From: Bacteroidetes bacterium ADurb.Bin217
Lineage (GTDB): Bacteria > Bacteroidota > Bacteroidia > Bacteroidales > UBA1715
DNA length: 64,000 nucleotides
Direction: 5' to 3'
Assembly (NCBI GenBank): GCA_002069975.1
Contig: MWCJ01000004.1
Location: forward strand, 1 to 64,000
Shown here piece after piece: positions 1-9,800 of this stretch (positions are counted from its first letter, which is position 1; every line of letters begins with the position of its first letter). Under the pieces are notes generated by a model that was not told the DNA's origin, did not search any database, and was given only the letters and a program-made list of their open reading frames with translations. The position numbers were made by a program, and so were the translations under genes.

Positions 1-571
1 AAAACAATTAAGTAAAGAAGATATTAAAAATATTGAAGCCGGATGTACCAATTATAGATTTGACAAACAATTTAATCTCTCGCACAGAATTTATGAGGTA
101 ATATGGGAATTTCATAATTATAAATTAGGGAGAAGTCCGGCGGGACATTCGGTAACGCAACGAATAGAATTTTTGAAATGTTCATATCAAGTTTTTAAGC
201 AGCATATGTGGTTTGGTACCGGAGTGATACAAATAACAGAGAAAATGGCCGAACAGTATGCAAAACAGCAGACAAAAATGCCCGAAAAATACTGGAAAAA
301 ACCACATAATCAATTTATGCTTATAGCTGTTCAATATGGTCTTGTAGGGTTCATAATTTTTATAGGTAGTATTATAGGTATGATTATATATTCCAGAAAA
401 AACTTAAATATTTTATCTATTTGCTGGTTAAGTATTTGTTTAATATCGTTTTTTAACGAAGATATGCTCGATGGAATTCATGGCTTAGTATTTTTCTCCT
501 TTTTTGCTTCGTTATTTTTATGTGTTCAACCGGTATACAATGAAGTGTTGAACAAGGTAAAAAAAATATAA
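1..571 (+). CDS. O-antigen ligase/polymerase-like membrane protein, C-terminal part (5' truncated)
   Basis: The frame is open from base 2 to the TAA at 569-571, so this is the 3' part of a gene that starts left of the window; the TTG at 173 is internal. The visible part begins with a soluble stretch carrying SVTQRIEF and then WFGTG. This resembles the large periplasmic loop of the Wzy_C (O-antigen ligase/polymerase) family, in which a ligase joins polysaccharide to lipid A core or a similar acceptor. Three hydrophobic segments follow (around nucleotides 310-390, 405-450 and 480-530), then a short lysine-rich tail. The family call rests on loop motifs and topology only; another polytopic glycan polymerase is possible. 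Confidence 0.65.
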   Translation, partial: KQLSKEDIKNIEAGCTNYRFDKQFNLSHRIYEVIWEFHNYKLGRSPAGHSVTQRIEFLKCSYQVFKQHMWFGTGVIQITEKMAEQYAKQQTKMPEKYWKKPHNQFMLIAVQYGLVGFIIFIGSIIGMIIYSRKNLNILSICWLSICLISFFNEDMLDGIHGLVFFSFFASLFLCVQPVYNEVLNKVKKI

Positions 572-631
572 TCTACGTCGAATTTCCTATACCTAATAAA
601 TCAAAGACGTTTGTAAAATATTATAGAACAC

Positions 632-2452
632 ATGAATTCTCTAGAATTAGTTTCTCCGGCAAAAAATCTTATGTGTGGCATTGCTGCCATAGAACATGGT
701 GCCGATGCTGTGTATATAGGTGGTCCTGCTTTTGGAGCTCGTAATGCAGCTTCTAATTCACTAGAGGATATTGCACAATTAGTTTCGTATGCACATCGAT
801 TTCATGTCAAAGTTTTTGTTGCTCTCAATACAATTTTGTATGATTCTGAAATAGATCAAGCTATAGAAATTGCCAATGCAGCATATAGCATAGGTGCCGA
901 TGCTTTAATTATCCAAGATTTGGGTTTACTTGAATGCAATTTGCCACCTATACCACTGCATGCAAGCACGCAATTACATAATACTACTGCCGAAAAAGTA
1001 GCATTTTTAGAACATGTTGGGTTTTCGCAAGTAGTTTTAGCCCGCGAATTATCGCTTAGCCAAATACAACAAATTCACAATCAGACTAATATTACACTTG
1101 AATGTTTTATTCATGGTGCATTATGTGTATGCTATAGTGGGCAATGTTATATGAGTGCATTTGCCACAGGTAGAAGCGGAAATAGGGGTGAATGTTCTCA
1201 AATGTGTAGACATGCATATTCTATTACTGGATTACAACAACACTCAAAGCAATCAGCATATTATTTATCGCCCAAAGATTTAAACCTGTCGCAACATATT
1301 GGCGATATGATTGATGCCGGTGTACAAAGTTTTAAAATAGAAGGACGATTAAAAGATGAAGTATATGTTAAAAATTGTACAGCATACTATAGACGCATAC
1401 TTGATGCTGAAATAGCAAAACGTCCGTCTGTTCAAAGATCTTCGCATGGCAGTGTATCGTATTCATTTACTCCCGATGTTCATAAATCTTTTTCGCGTAG
1501 TTTTACTAATTATTATATTCAAAACAAACGGAATTCTATAGCAAACATCTTATCGCCCAAATCGGTAGGAGAATTTATTGGAACACTTACACATATTCAA
1601 GGTAAACATATTCAAATAAATACAAATGTAGCACTTGCTAATGGCGATGGGCTTTGTTATTATAGAAATAATGAATTATTGGGTGTGCGAATTAATTCTG
1701 TTACGGGAACTCATATTGAATTAGCAGAACCTATTATATGCGATATCGGTTCTTCATTTTGGAGAAATGTTTCAGTAGAGTTTATAAAACAAGTTGAACG
1801 AAGTAAATCATGTAGATATATTTTTGCTACTGCTATGTTTAAAGAAATTGACAACGGGTTTCGTCTTACAATTACCGACCAATATGGTTACAGCGAGCAG
1901 GTTGAACATATATGTACAAAAGAATTGGCTCAAAATAGTCAAAAAATGCAAGAAACTATTACACACAATATTCAAAAAACAGGTGCTAGTTTTTTTAAAA
2001 TAACTGATGTGTCAATACTTTGGAATACCCCTTTTTTTGTGCCAATTTCTATAATTAACGAAACACGTAGAAATTGCCTTCAATTGCTCGAAAATAAAAG
2101 ACAAAACGCAATGTTGCGTGTTGAAAAACAGATAATTAAAAATACAATACCTTATCCTATTCAGCAACCTGTAGATGCACGATTAAACTGCAGTAATACA
2201 TATGCTCAAAAATTCTTTGAACGTCATGGTATAGTAAACGTTCCTTCAGCGTTCGAAATTAAAGCAGACACATCTGTTCCGCTTATGACAACAAAATATT
2301 GTATCCGATATGAATGTGGAGAGTGTCCAAAACAATCAAAATCAAATATTCAGGCCTCTCCTATCTACCTCAAAGACAATAAATATAGGTATAGAGTAGA
2401 ATTTAATTGTAAAACATGTGAAATGTTAATTTTTTCTGAAACACATTTGTAA
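632..2452 (+). CDS. U32 family protein, RlhA-like (23S rRNA hydroxylation) with Cys-rich tail
   Basis: 606 residues. The U32 fold begins at residue 3 (LELVSPAKN), and the family signature lies at about 157-175 with Cys165 and Cys172, followed by Cys188 and Cys192 in GECSQMCR. These are the kind of cysteines that hold a [4Fe-4S] cluster in U32 proteins. The length and the long C-terminal region (DUF3656-like) match RlhA/YdcP-type members, which are needed for 5-hydroxycytidine in 23S rRNA, better than the short UbiU/UbiV type. The last 55 residues carry two CxxC pairs and a further Cys after MTTKY, suggesting a small metal-binding tail. The old label 'collagenase-like peptidase' is probably wrong for function. 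The gene stands alone, 60 bases after the ligase. Confidence 0.8.
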   Translation: MNSLELVSPAKNLMCGIAAIEHGADAVYIGGPAFGARNAASNSLEDIAQLVSYAHRFHVKVFVALNTILYDSEIDQAIEIANAAYSIGADALIIQDLGLLECNLPPIPLHASTQLHNTTAEKVAFLEHVGFSQVVLARELSLSQIQQIHNQTNITLECFIHGALCVCYSGQCYMSAFATGRSGNRGECSQMCRHAYSITGLQQHSKQSAYYLSPKDLNLSQHIGDMIDAGVQSFKIEGRLKDEVYVKNCTAYYRRILDAEIAKRPSVQRSSHGSVSYSFTPDVHKSFSRSFTNYYIQNKRNSIANILSPKSVGEFIGTLTHIQGKHIQINTNVALANGDGLCYYRNNELLGVRINSVTGTHIELAEPIICDIGSSFWRNVSVEFIKQVERSKSCRYIFATAMFKEIDNGFRLTITDQYGYSEQVEHICTKELAQNSQKMQETITHNIQKTGASFFKITDVSILWNTPFFVPISIINETRRNCLQLLENKRQNAMLRVEKQIIKNTIPYPIQQPVDARLNCSNTYAQKFFERHGIVNVPSAFEIKADTSVPLMTTKYCIRYECGECPKQSKSNIQASPIYLKDNKYRYRVEFNCKTCEMLIFSETHL

Positions 2453-2478
2453 TTGTTGCGTATATATGTGTATATTTG
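2446..2478 (+). promoter_or_regulatory. Bacteroidota-type promoter of the receiver-domain gene
   Basis: TTTG at 2446-2449, 21 bases, then TATATTTG at 2471-2478, matching the Bacteroidota consensus TTTG-N19-21-TAnnTTTG. It overlaps the last codons and stop of the U32 gene. The receiver gene starts 31 bases downstream, so this orphan regulator can be transcribed on its own. Seen by eye only. Confidence 0.55.
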
Positions 2479-2509
2479 TTTCGTAAATGTACTTAAAACT
2501 TGAAGATAT

Positions 2510-2878
2510 ATGGATTCAAAAACATCTATATTATACGTGGACGATGAGCCAATTAATTTAATGCTGTTTGAACTTAATTTTAAATCAAAATATCATGTAA
2601 TTACTGCCAATAATGCAAAAGAAGGCTTACATGTGTTAGAAAAAAATCCTCATATTCCAATAGTAATTAGTGATATGAAGATGCCTGAAGTAAATGGCGT
2701 TGATTTTTTACGTAGTGTTAAAGAACAGTTTCCTCAATGTTCATGCTTTATTCTTACCGGTTTTGACATAACTCCCGAAATACAAAAAGCATTACGCGAA
2801 CATATTATTCTTAAATATTTATCAAAACCTTTTGTAATTCACGAAATTAATACCGCTATTCAAAGTGCTTTAAATTGA
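2510..2878 (+). CDS. stand-alone response regulator receiver domain (CheY-like)
   Basis: 122 residues, one receiver domain and no output domain. Asp11 and Asp12 form the acidic pocket, Asp55 in VISDMKMP is the phosphoacceptor, Thr83 and Lys106 (SKP) complete the active site, so it should be phosphorylatable. No histidine kinase lies nearby, so its partner is encoded elsewhere. It could relay a phosphate or act by binding a target protein when phosphorylated. The ATG at 2510 is the first in frame and is 31 bases from a good promoter. The gene converges on the lamin-tail gene at 2922. Confidence 0.85.
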   Translation: MDSKTSILYVDDEPINLMLFELNFKSKYHVITANNAKEGLHVLEKNPHIPIVISDMKMPEVNGVDFLRSVKEQFPQCSCFILTGFDITPEIQKALREHIILKYLSKPFVIHEINTAIQSALN

Positions 2879-2921
2879 AGTGAATTGTAGAAACTGTTTA
2901 CATTTTGTTTTTGAAAACAAT

Positions 2922-5303
2922 CTAAATTACAGAACAAGTAAACTTTTTAGAATACACACATACCCCTTGTTTCAAAACTTCTATATAAACTATATAAATA
3001 CCACTATCTACAATATCTTGTTGTTTTGATGTTCCATCCCAACTTATAATACCTTGAGTTCCCAGTAAGGTATTATTTTTAACATGTTTTACTAATTCTC
3101 CGTCGAGCGAAAATACATACATTTGTAGTGTTTTTTCTTCAGTATCATTAGTATATGTAATTGTTAAAACATCATTATCACCATCGTTATTTGGACTTAT
3201 ATATGTATTTTCAATAGAAAATTCGAGCGATACATTGTTAGATTGTTGCGTATTTTCGCAGCCCGGTGACATGCCGCCATGTAAAGTAGATGCCGATTGC
3301 CAATAAGAACTTCGCCACGAGTCTCCTGCATAATTAAGTTTTTCTAACGAAACACCTTCTGTACTTCGCAAGCTTGCAGAATGCCAAGAACTACTATACG
3401 TAACCGAATCTATAGTTTTCCCCCATTTGTTTTGAATCCATACAGTACCCTGTTCGTCGGGAAAACTTGGTAATGACGGCATCGTAACAAATAAGGATTG
3501 ATTGTAGCAATCACTTTTATTTTTATAATACTCAGCTTGTGTTGAAACAACTACGTATGTATGTGGAGCAAACAGTATAGGAATGTCTGATATTTTGTAA
3601 AATGTTCCAATTTCGTTGCGAATACTATCTCTGTTAGCAATAATTACATGCGACAACGTGATGTACGAATTTGAATTATTATACAATTCTATAAAATCGG
3701 TACACCCTGCTGTTGGATTAAATAAAATTTCTGTAATGAGAATTTGGTGTTCCAATGATACTGTATCGAACAATGCAATTTCAAATGTTTGAAAATCTGC
3801 AGTATTTCCCGCAAAATCAAGCAGATTTCCGGACATATTAAATTCATACAAAGTTGAGGCTTGTAAAGGTGTTTCAAGGAGTAATTCAAATTCTTGTAAA
3901 CTTGCATGGCATGGGTTGCATTGATATATAGTATGGGTATTAGAAGTATTCCAAGCTTGCAACACCGCCGATGGGTCTATATTTTCGTTGGTTTTGCAAA
4001 GCAATGTAGTATCGTTTAATGCTTGTAAATACCATATATAGGGCGATTGAGTATCTGCGAGTGGTTTGCTTATAGAATTTGAATATCCGGGAGTTCCTCC
4101 TGTATAATTTGCCGCCGATTTCCATAATTCTTGTGTTTCGCTAACATTTGTTATATCTATTTTTTCTAATGCCCAACCACCATCTTTTTTTATGGCACTT
4201 GTATGCCAATCAATTGAAAATGGAATGGAAGAAAGAATAGTAGAGTCTTGCAATACCGCTATAGTTTCGCCACTATTAACAATCGAAGGAAATGTAGACA
4301 TGGCACATACCGTTATACTATCGCCATACATATGCTGAGCTTTATTAGAAACCAATAATATATATGTATGAGGTTTTATTGTACATGCAGGCAATGAATA
4401 CAATTCGGTGCCTATTTGCAATTGCAAATTGTTTGTTTGTATTTCGCAATTGCTTGTATTATAAAGTTCTAAATATTCATATTCAGGTAAACCTACAGAA
4501 GGTGAAGGATCCGACATAATTTCAGTTATAATAATTTCATGCATCGAAGGTGTATATGCAAATTCTCGCTTAATACACGTATCGGCACATACTCGACCAG
4601 AAGTATCGGTAATGTTTTGTATGCACACACTATGGGTACCGCAAATAGAATTGAAGAATTCTATATATATCACACTATCTTGTATATACGTATGTTTAAT
4701 TATATTTGGAGATGATGACGCTACAGTATAATATGTTATAGGATATGAAAAATGCAAAACATGTAATTCTGCATATTCTTCAATTGCACATAATTTAAAA
4801 GGACTTAAAGGTTTTTTAAAATATTCTATTGCAATATCATCAATAGTTAGCTGTCCGGAACTTGCAGTATTTTGACGAATAGAAATAACAACAGAATCGC
4901 TGAAAGTCAAGTTCGAAATAGAAAAATATTGGGTTATATCTGCTTGATTAAAGCTTAATAATTGCCCAATACAACTATCATTAATCCAAACACTTGCATC
5001 GCAATTGCTTGTCAATTCTTGCTCATACTGAAATTGAAGTGAACGAATTCCATACACTATAGTATCCGAAAAAATACATGACTGTATAGATTTATGTAAA
5101 CTTATTGCTGCATTTTTGTTTGCCGTTGTAGTTTGTCCACCTCGAGCATTTACATAATTCCATGCTATACTATCAATACCTATAAATCTTCCTGTAGTAT
5201 ATGAAGACGATAGTTTTGCATTCGAAAAATCTTCGATTTTCTGACCATTTACAGAAAAAAACATGAAAGAATATAGAAGACCTAATAAAAGGTTGCTTTT
5301 CAT
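2922..5303 (-). CDS. secreted protein with two lamin-tail domains and a FlgD-like C-terminal domain
   Basis: The frame is open back to 5372, but the ATG at 5303 gives a clean signal peptide of about 20 residues ending in VNG-QK, so I start there (793 residues). Two lamin-tail domains can be recognised, at about 258-370 (starting IIITEIMSDP) and 518-640 (starting ILITEILFNP). Such beta-sandwich domains occur in secreted nucleases and surface proteins. The last 90 residues start with SPNNDGDND and contain SWDGTS and DSGIYIVYIEV, a gliding-motility/FlgD-like fold of the kind used as a T9SS sorting domain. The very end (YSKKFTCSVI) departs from the usual KGxxTLI(R) of type B domains. No catalytic domain is seen; an outer-surface structural role is an inference. 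It is divergent from asd. Confidence 0.7.
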   Translation of the reverse strand: MKSNLLLGLLYSFMFFSVNGQKIEDFSNAKLSSSYTTGRFIGIDSIAWNYVNARGGQTTTANKNAAISLHKSIQSCIFSDTIVYGIRSLQFQYEQELTSNCDASVWINDSCIGQLLSFNQADITQYFSISNLTFSDSVVISIRQNTASSGQLTIDDIAIEYFKKPLSPFKLCAIEEYAELHVLHFSYPITYYTVASSSPNIIKHTYIQDSVIYIEFFNSICGTHSVCIQNITDTSGRVCADTCIKREFAYTPSMHEIIITEIMSDPSPSVGLPEYEYLELYNTSNCEIQTNNLQLQIGTELYSLPACTIKPHTYILLVSNKAQHMYGDSITVCAMSTFPSIVNSGETIAVLQDSTILSSIPFSIDWHTSAIKKDGGWALEKIDITNVSETQELWKSAANYTGGTPGYSNSISKPLADTQSPYIWYLQALNDTTLLCKTNENIDPSAVLQAWNTSNTHTIYQCNPCHASLQEFELLLETPLQASTLYEFNMSGNLLDFAGNTADFQTFEIALFDTVSLEHQILITEILFNPTAGCTDFIELYNNSNSYITLSHVIIANRDSIRNEIGTFYKISDIPILFAPHTYVVVSTQAEYYKNKSDCYNQSLFVTMPSLPSFPDEQGTVWIQNKWGKTIDSVTYSSSWHSASLRSTEGVSLEKLNYAGDSWRSSYWQSASTLHGGMSPGCENTQQSNNVSLEFSIENTYISPNNDGDNDVLTITYTNDTEEKTLQMYVFSLDGELVKHVKNNTLLGTQGIISWDGTSKQQDIVDSGIYIVYIEVLKQGVCVYSKKFTCSVI

Positions 5304-5427
5304 AATTGTAAGATATATTTTTGTTGCGACAATGATGGTGCAAAAATAAAAAAAATGAAGCAAATTATTCATACGTATCCATCATAAAAATGAGACTTTA
5401 ATACATATTTATTAATTTTTTACAATT

Positions 5428-6438
5428 ATGAAAATTGCAATTGTTGGTGTCAGCGGAGCAGTTGGCCAAGAATTTTTAAGAATTCTCGAAGAAAGAAATC
5501 TTCCTATGGAAGAGCTAGTGTTATTTGGATCGGGTCGGAGTGCCGGAAGTACGTATACGTTTAAGGGCAAAACGCTTACTGTTAAGGAATTGAAACACAA
5601 CGATGATTTTAAAGATATTACAATAGCATTAACATCAGCCGGAGCAAGTACTTCAAAAGAATATGCAGACACTATAACTAAATATGGTGCTATCATGATA
5701 GATAATTCAAGTGCATTTCGTATGGATGAAGATGTGCCATTAGTAGTACCTGAAGTTAATGCTGCCGATGCAAAACAAGCGCCTCGAAATATTATTGCGA
5801 ATCCTAACTGTACTACAATTCAAATGGTAGTGGCATTGCGAGCATTAGAAAATATTTCTCATATAACACGTGTGCACGTATCGTCGTATCAATCTACAAG
5901 CGGTGCCGGAGCTATGGGAATGGCAGAATTAGAACAACAAGTTAAAGATTATGTTGCAGGAAATCCTATAAAAGTTGAAAAATTTGCACATCAAATATTG
6001 TTCAATGTTATTCCTCATATCGATGTATTTACCGATAACGGATATACTAAAGAAGAAATGAAAATGTATAACGAAACACGAAAAATAATGCATTCTGACA
6101 TTCAAGTAAGTGCAACTACTGTTCGTGTTCCAACTATGCGTGCACATAGTGAATCTATTTGGGCAGAAACAGTTGCTCCTGTCTCTCCAGAAGCTTTTAG
6201 AGCTGAATGCGAGAAAATGAAAGGAATTACCGTGATAGACAATCCTGCAAATAAAGAATATCCAATGCCAATGTATTTAGCAGGCAAAGACGATGTATAT
6301 GTAGGTAGAATTCGTAAAGACATTACAAATCCAAATGGAATAACGTTTTGGTGCGTGAGCGACCAGATTCGTAAAGGAGCAGCTTTAAATGCAGTACAAA
6401 TAGCGGAATATTTAATTGCAGAAGGTGTAGTTAAATAA
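5428..6438 (+). CDS. asd: aspartate-semialdehyde dehydrogenase
   Basis: 336 residues, the usual length. It reduces beta-aspartyl phosphate to aspartate semialdehyde with NADPH, on the way to lysine, diaminopimelate, threonine and methionine. The NADP-binding GVSGAVGQ lies at residues 7-14, the nucleophile Cys128 is in NPNCTT, and the acid/base His240 is in RAHSES. It is monocistronic: divergent from the lamin-tail gene and followed by a strong hairpin terminator. thrC, in the same pathway, is 9 kb away. Confidence 0.95.
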   Translation: MKIAIVGVSGAVGQEFLRILEERNLPMEELVLFGSGRSAGSTYTFKGKTLTVKELKHNDDFKDITIALTSAGASTSKEYADTITKYGAIMIDNSSAFRMDEDVPLVVPEVNAADAKQAPRNIIANPNCTTIQMVVALRALENISHITRVHVSSYQSTSGAGAMGMAELEQQVKDYVAGNPIKVEKFAHQILFNVIPHIDVFTDNGYTKEEMKMYNETRKIMHSDIQVSATTVRVPTMRAHSESIWAETVAPVSPEAFRAECEKMKGITVIDNPANKEYPMPMYLAGKDDVYVGRIRKDITNPNGITFWCVSDQIRKGAALNAVQIAEYLIAEGVVK

Positions 6439-6452
6439 TTTGAAGAGTTACA

Positions 6453-6472
6453 TTACGTCGAATTGACGTTAC
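6453..6472. repeat. short imperfect palindromic intergenic element, copy 1
   Basis: TTACGTCGAATTGACGTTAC contains the inverted repeat ACGTC/GACGT. A related copy lies at 54460-54479, 16 of 20 bases identical, all four differences being C/T changes, and both copies sit just after the end of a + strand gene (asd, cysS). A partial match (TACGTCGAATT) lies at about 574-584 after the ligase gene. Confidence 0.4.
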
Positions 6473-6474
6473 AT

Positions 6475-6512
6475 AAAAAGGCCTTTATATATTCAATTAT
6501 AAAGGCTTTTTT
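6475..6512 (+). terminator. intrinsic terminator of asd
   Basis: GCCTTTATA at 6481-6489 pairs with TATAAAGGC at 6498-6506, extended by A-run/T-run pairing, and is followed by six T. It sits 40 bases after the asd stop. Confidence 0.8.
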
Positions 6513-6863
6513 ATTGTGTTATATACCGCCACTCGCACTTTCTGTAATACATCCTTTGCGAAATTTTAGAATTTTCCATGGTTGAAATGCTATTTGGAAA
6601 GCTCGATTTTAGAAGTGTTAACGATATAATTCAAAATTAAATATTCGATGGTAGTTGTGAGTTTCTTATTTGAGTATGATTTGCCCATAATTCACAGCTG
6701 TTATTTACATGCTCCCATCCAAATTCACTGAAATAAATTCTTTTCCACATATTCATAATATTCATATAGTGTTTCAGGGTATTAAGTTGTTTTATTACAA
6801 TATTATTTGAAACCTTGTTTTTTTATTTGTAATTTTATCACAAAATCTGACCAAGTCAAAAGT
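6513..6863. other. gene-poor spacer between asd terminator and the giant T9SS protein
   Basis: About 350 bases with no supported gene. On the minus strand a 42-codon frame (6637-6765) begins with MNIMNMWKRIYF and has plausible-looking protein composition, but I recognise no family; it may be a gene remnant or chance. No clear TTTG/TAnnTTTG pair was found before 6864. Confidence 0.4.
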
Positions 6864-9800
6864 ATGTATAAACGTATTTTTTTTGTTATTGTATTGTTAG
6901 TTGTGCTTGTATGTAAAGCTATGGCTCAGATTCCTCGTATAGTTTTTACAGAAAATCTCAATCAATGGGATTCACGAGTATTGTTTCGTGCACAGTTGTA
7001 TCAAGGTTTTTTGTATGCCGAAAAAAATGGTTTAACGTATTATTTTACCGACGCTTCATCGCATAGGCATTCTCATAGCGCGGCTCATGGTTCACATGAT
7101 GCTGAAATTAATGAACAAGCATTACAGCAAGCATTATCAAATTTTGTTTCTAGTTCTATAGATTCGTTGCCTAAAAACGCGTTTCACGAAAATTCAAGTA
7201 TCGAACATCATCAAGAATCTGGTAAAGCTCATGCGTACAAGGTGCAATTTGTAAATATGAATAAAAAAACTGCGATAACTCCACAGAAAGCTTTACCCGG
7301 AATAGAAAATTATTATAAAGGGAATAATCCTTCTAAATGGGCACAAGGGGTTAAAAGTTTCGAATCTATTACATATTCAAATATATATTCTCAGATAGAC
7401 CTTATGCTCTATGACCATAATGGTGGGTTAAAATATGATTTTATTGTAAAACCGGGCGGAAAACCATCGAATATTCAATTGCAATATTCGGGTATTCCTC
7501 GAATGGAGATTGATGCTAATGGTGTACTTGTTATTTATACTTCGGTTAATGAAGTATTTGAAAAAAAGCCGGTTGCATATCAAATTATTCAAAACGATAC
7601 GGTGTATGTAGATTGCAAATACGAACTTGAACATTTTAAAGTATCCTATTCTGTAGGGGCATATAATCCTAAATATACATTATACATTGATCCTGAACTT
7701 ATATTTAGCACATATACCGGTTCTATAGCCGATAATTGGGGGTTTACGGCTACGTACGACAGTCAAAATAACGTATATGCCGGTGGTATTGTCGATGCAT
7801 TTGGATATCCCACAAATACAGGAGCTATTCAAGAGCTATATGGAGGTGGTTCATGGGATATAGGAATTATTAAATATGATCCTACCGGAACACAGCGGTT
7901 ATATGCTACTTATTTAGGTGGAACCAGTGCCGAAATGCCACATAGTTTAATTGCCAACAGTAATGATGAATTACTCATTTTAGGAACTACAGGTTCACAA
8001 GACTTTCCTATGCAACAATCTTATGATAATACGTTCAATGGTGGTAAAGGTATTATATATGATAATGCTATAGATTTTGAAAATGGGGTAGATATGTTTA
8101 TAGCTCGTTTGAATACAGATGGCACGCAATTGCTTTCGTCTACGTTTTTAGGTGGTACAGCTAATGATGGAATAAATTTCGACTGGGAGTTTGATTTATA
8201 TTACGGACACGATTCATTGTATCATAATTATGGCGATGGGGCACGTGGCGAAATTATGGTTGATGCAAGTGATAATGTTTACATTGCGTCTACTACGTTT
8301 TCATCTGATTTTCCTGTTGTACAAGCTATACAGCCTACTTTTGGAGGTATGCAAGATGCTGTTGTGTGTAAATTTAATCCTACACTTACTTCGTTGGAAT
8401 GGAGTACGTATGTGGGGGGAGCAAGTAAAGATGCTGCGTATTCTGTGGACGTTGATAAAAATGGAAATACGTATGTTACCGGAGGTACCTGTTCGCCAAC
8501 ATTGGGTATTCCGGTTCAAGGATTTATTCAAAATCGTATTGGCGGAACTGTTGATGCATATGTGCTTAAAATGAGTCAATTAGATGGAGCACTTCAGGCT
8601 GCATCTTATTTTGGTTCTTCAGCATACGATCAAGCGTATTTTGTTCGTGTAAATAATGACGGAAATGTATTTTTATTTGGGCAAACAAATGCTACGGGTT
8701 CTACGCTTATACATAATGCTCCGTATAATCGTCCTAACAGCGGACAGTTTTTGGCTTCGTTTAGTAACGATTTATCTACTCTAAATTGGTCTACAGTATT
8801 TGGTTCGGGCAATGGCAGACCAAATATATCGCCCACTGCGTTCGAAGTAGATATTTGCAATAGAATTTACCTTGCCGGCTTTGGACGTGAATGGCCAGAT
8901 GGAAGGAGACCCGCTTGGTACTATGATGCATATTTAGGGTATTATAGATACGATGCCTATGGGTGGAGGTATTTACAAGGAACTAAAAATATGGATATTA
9001 CTGCCGATGCTTTTCAGTCGCATACCGATGGGCAGGATTTCTATATTATGGTAATTGACGATGAGGCTAAAAATCTTGATTATGCTACCTATATAGGTGA
9101 AATAAGCTATGGTGGGTGGGTTACTTATAATCAAAAAGATACTCTATACATACCATGTATGTATAGCGGACACGACCATGTTGACGGTGGTACAAGTAGA
9201 TTCGACAATAAAGGATATATTTATCAAAGTGTTTGTGCAAGTTGTGGAGCTTGTAATGGTTTCCCTACAAAACCAAAACCCGGAGCGTGGTCTAATAATA
9301 ATAATTCAAATAATTGCAATAATGCAGTAATGCGATTTTTCATAGATTTCGGATTATTAATAGCCGATTTTGAATTGCCTGAAATAGGGTGTAAAACAAA
9401 AGAATTAGAATTTAAAAATACGAGTAAAATTCATTATAATAATCCTAAAATTACCTATACATGGAATTTTGGCGATGGCAGTCCTGTTTCTCACGACGAG
9501 CATCCGGTTCATGTTTTTCAAAACCCCGGAGAATATACAATTACATTATTAGTTGCCGATAGTTCTGCTTGTAATTTATCTGATTCAATTAAGAAAAAAC
9601 TAGTAATTGTAAACGATGTAAAACAAGAAATTTTACCCGAAAAAAATATGTGCGAAGGCGATACTGTTGTAATAGGAATTACTAACACCTATAATCCCGA
9701 CCTAATTTACGAATGGAATCCTTCGCAAAATTTAGAAAATCCAGATCGCCCACAAACAAATGCAACACCGGGCGAAACCACCGATTATACACTTACTGTT

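Noticed and set aside
2884-2925. Terminator between the receiver gene and the lamin-tail gene
   Set aside because: Only a short all-A/T stem (TTGTTT/AAACAA) is present, too weak to support.
6637-6765. 42-codon minus-strand frame in the asd spacer as a gene
   Set aside because: No promoter, no family and no upstream extension; kept only as a possible remnant.
8191-8574. 127-codon + strand frame inside the giant T9SS gene
   Set aside because: It is out of frame within a clearly coding sequence and reads as hydrophobic low-quality translation of the repeat region.
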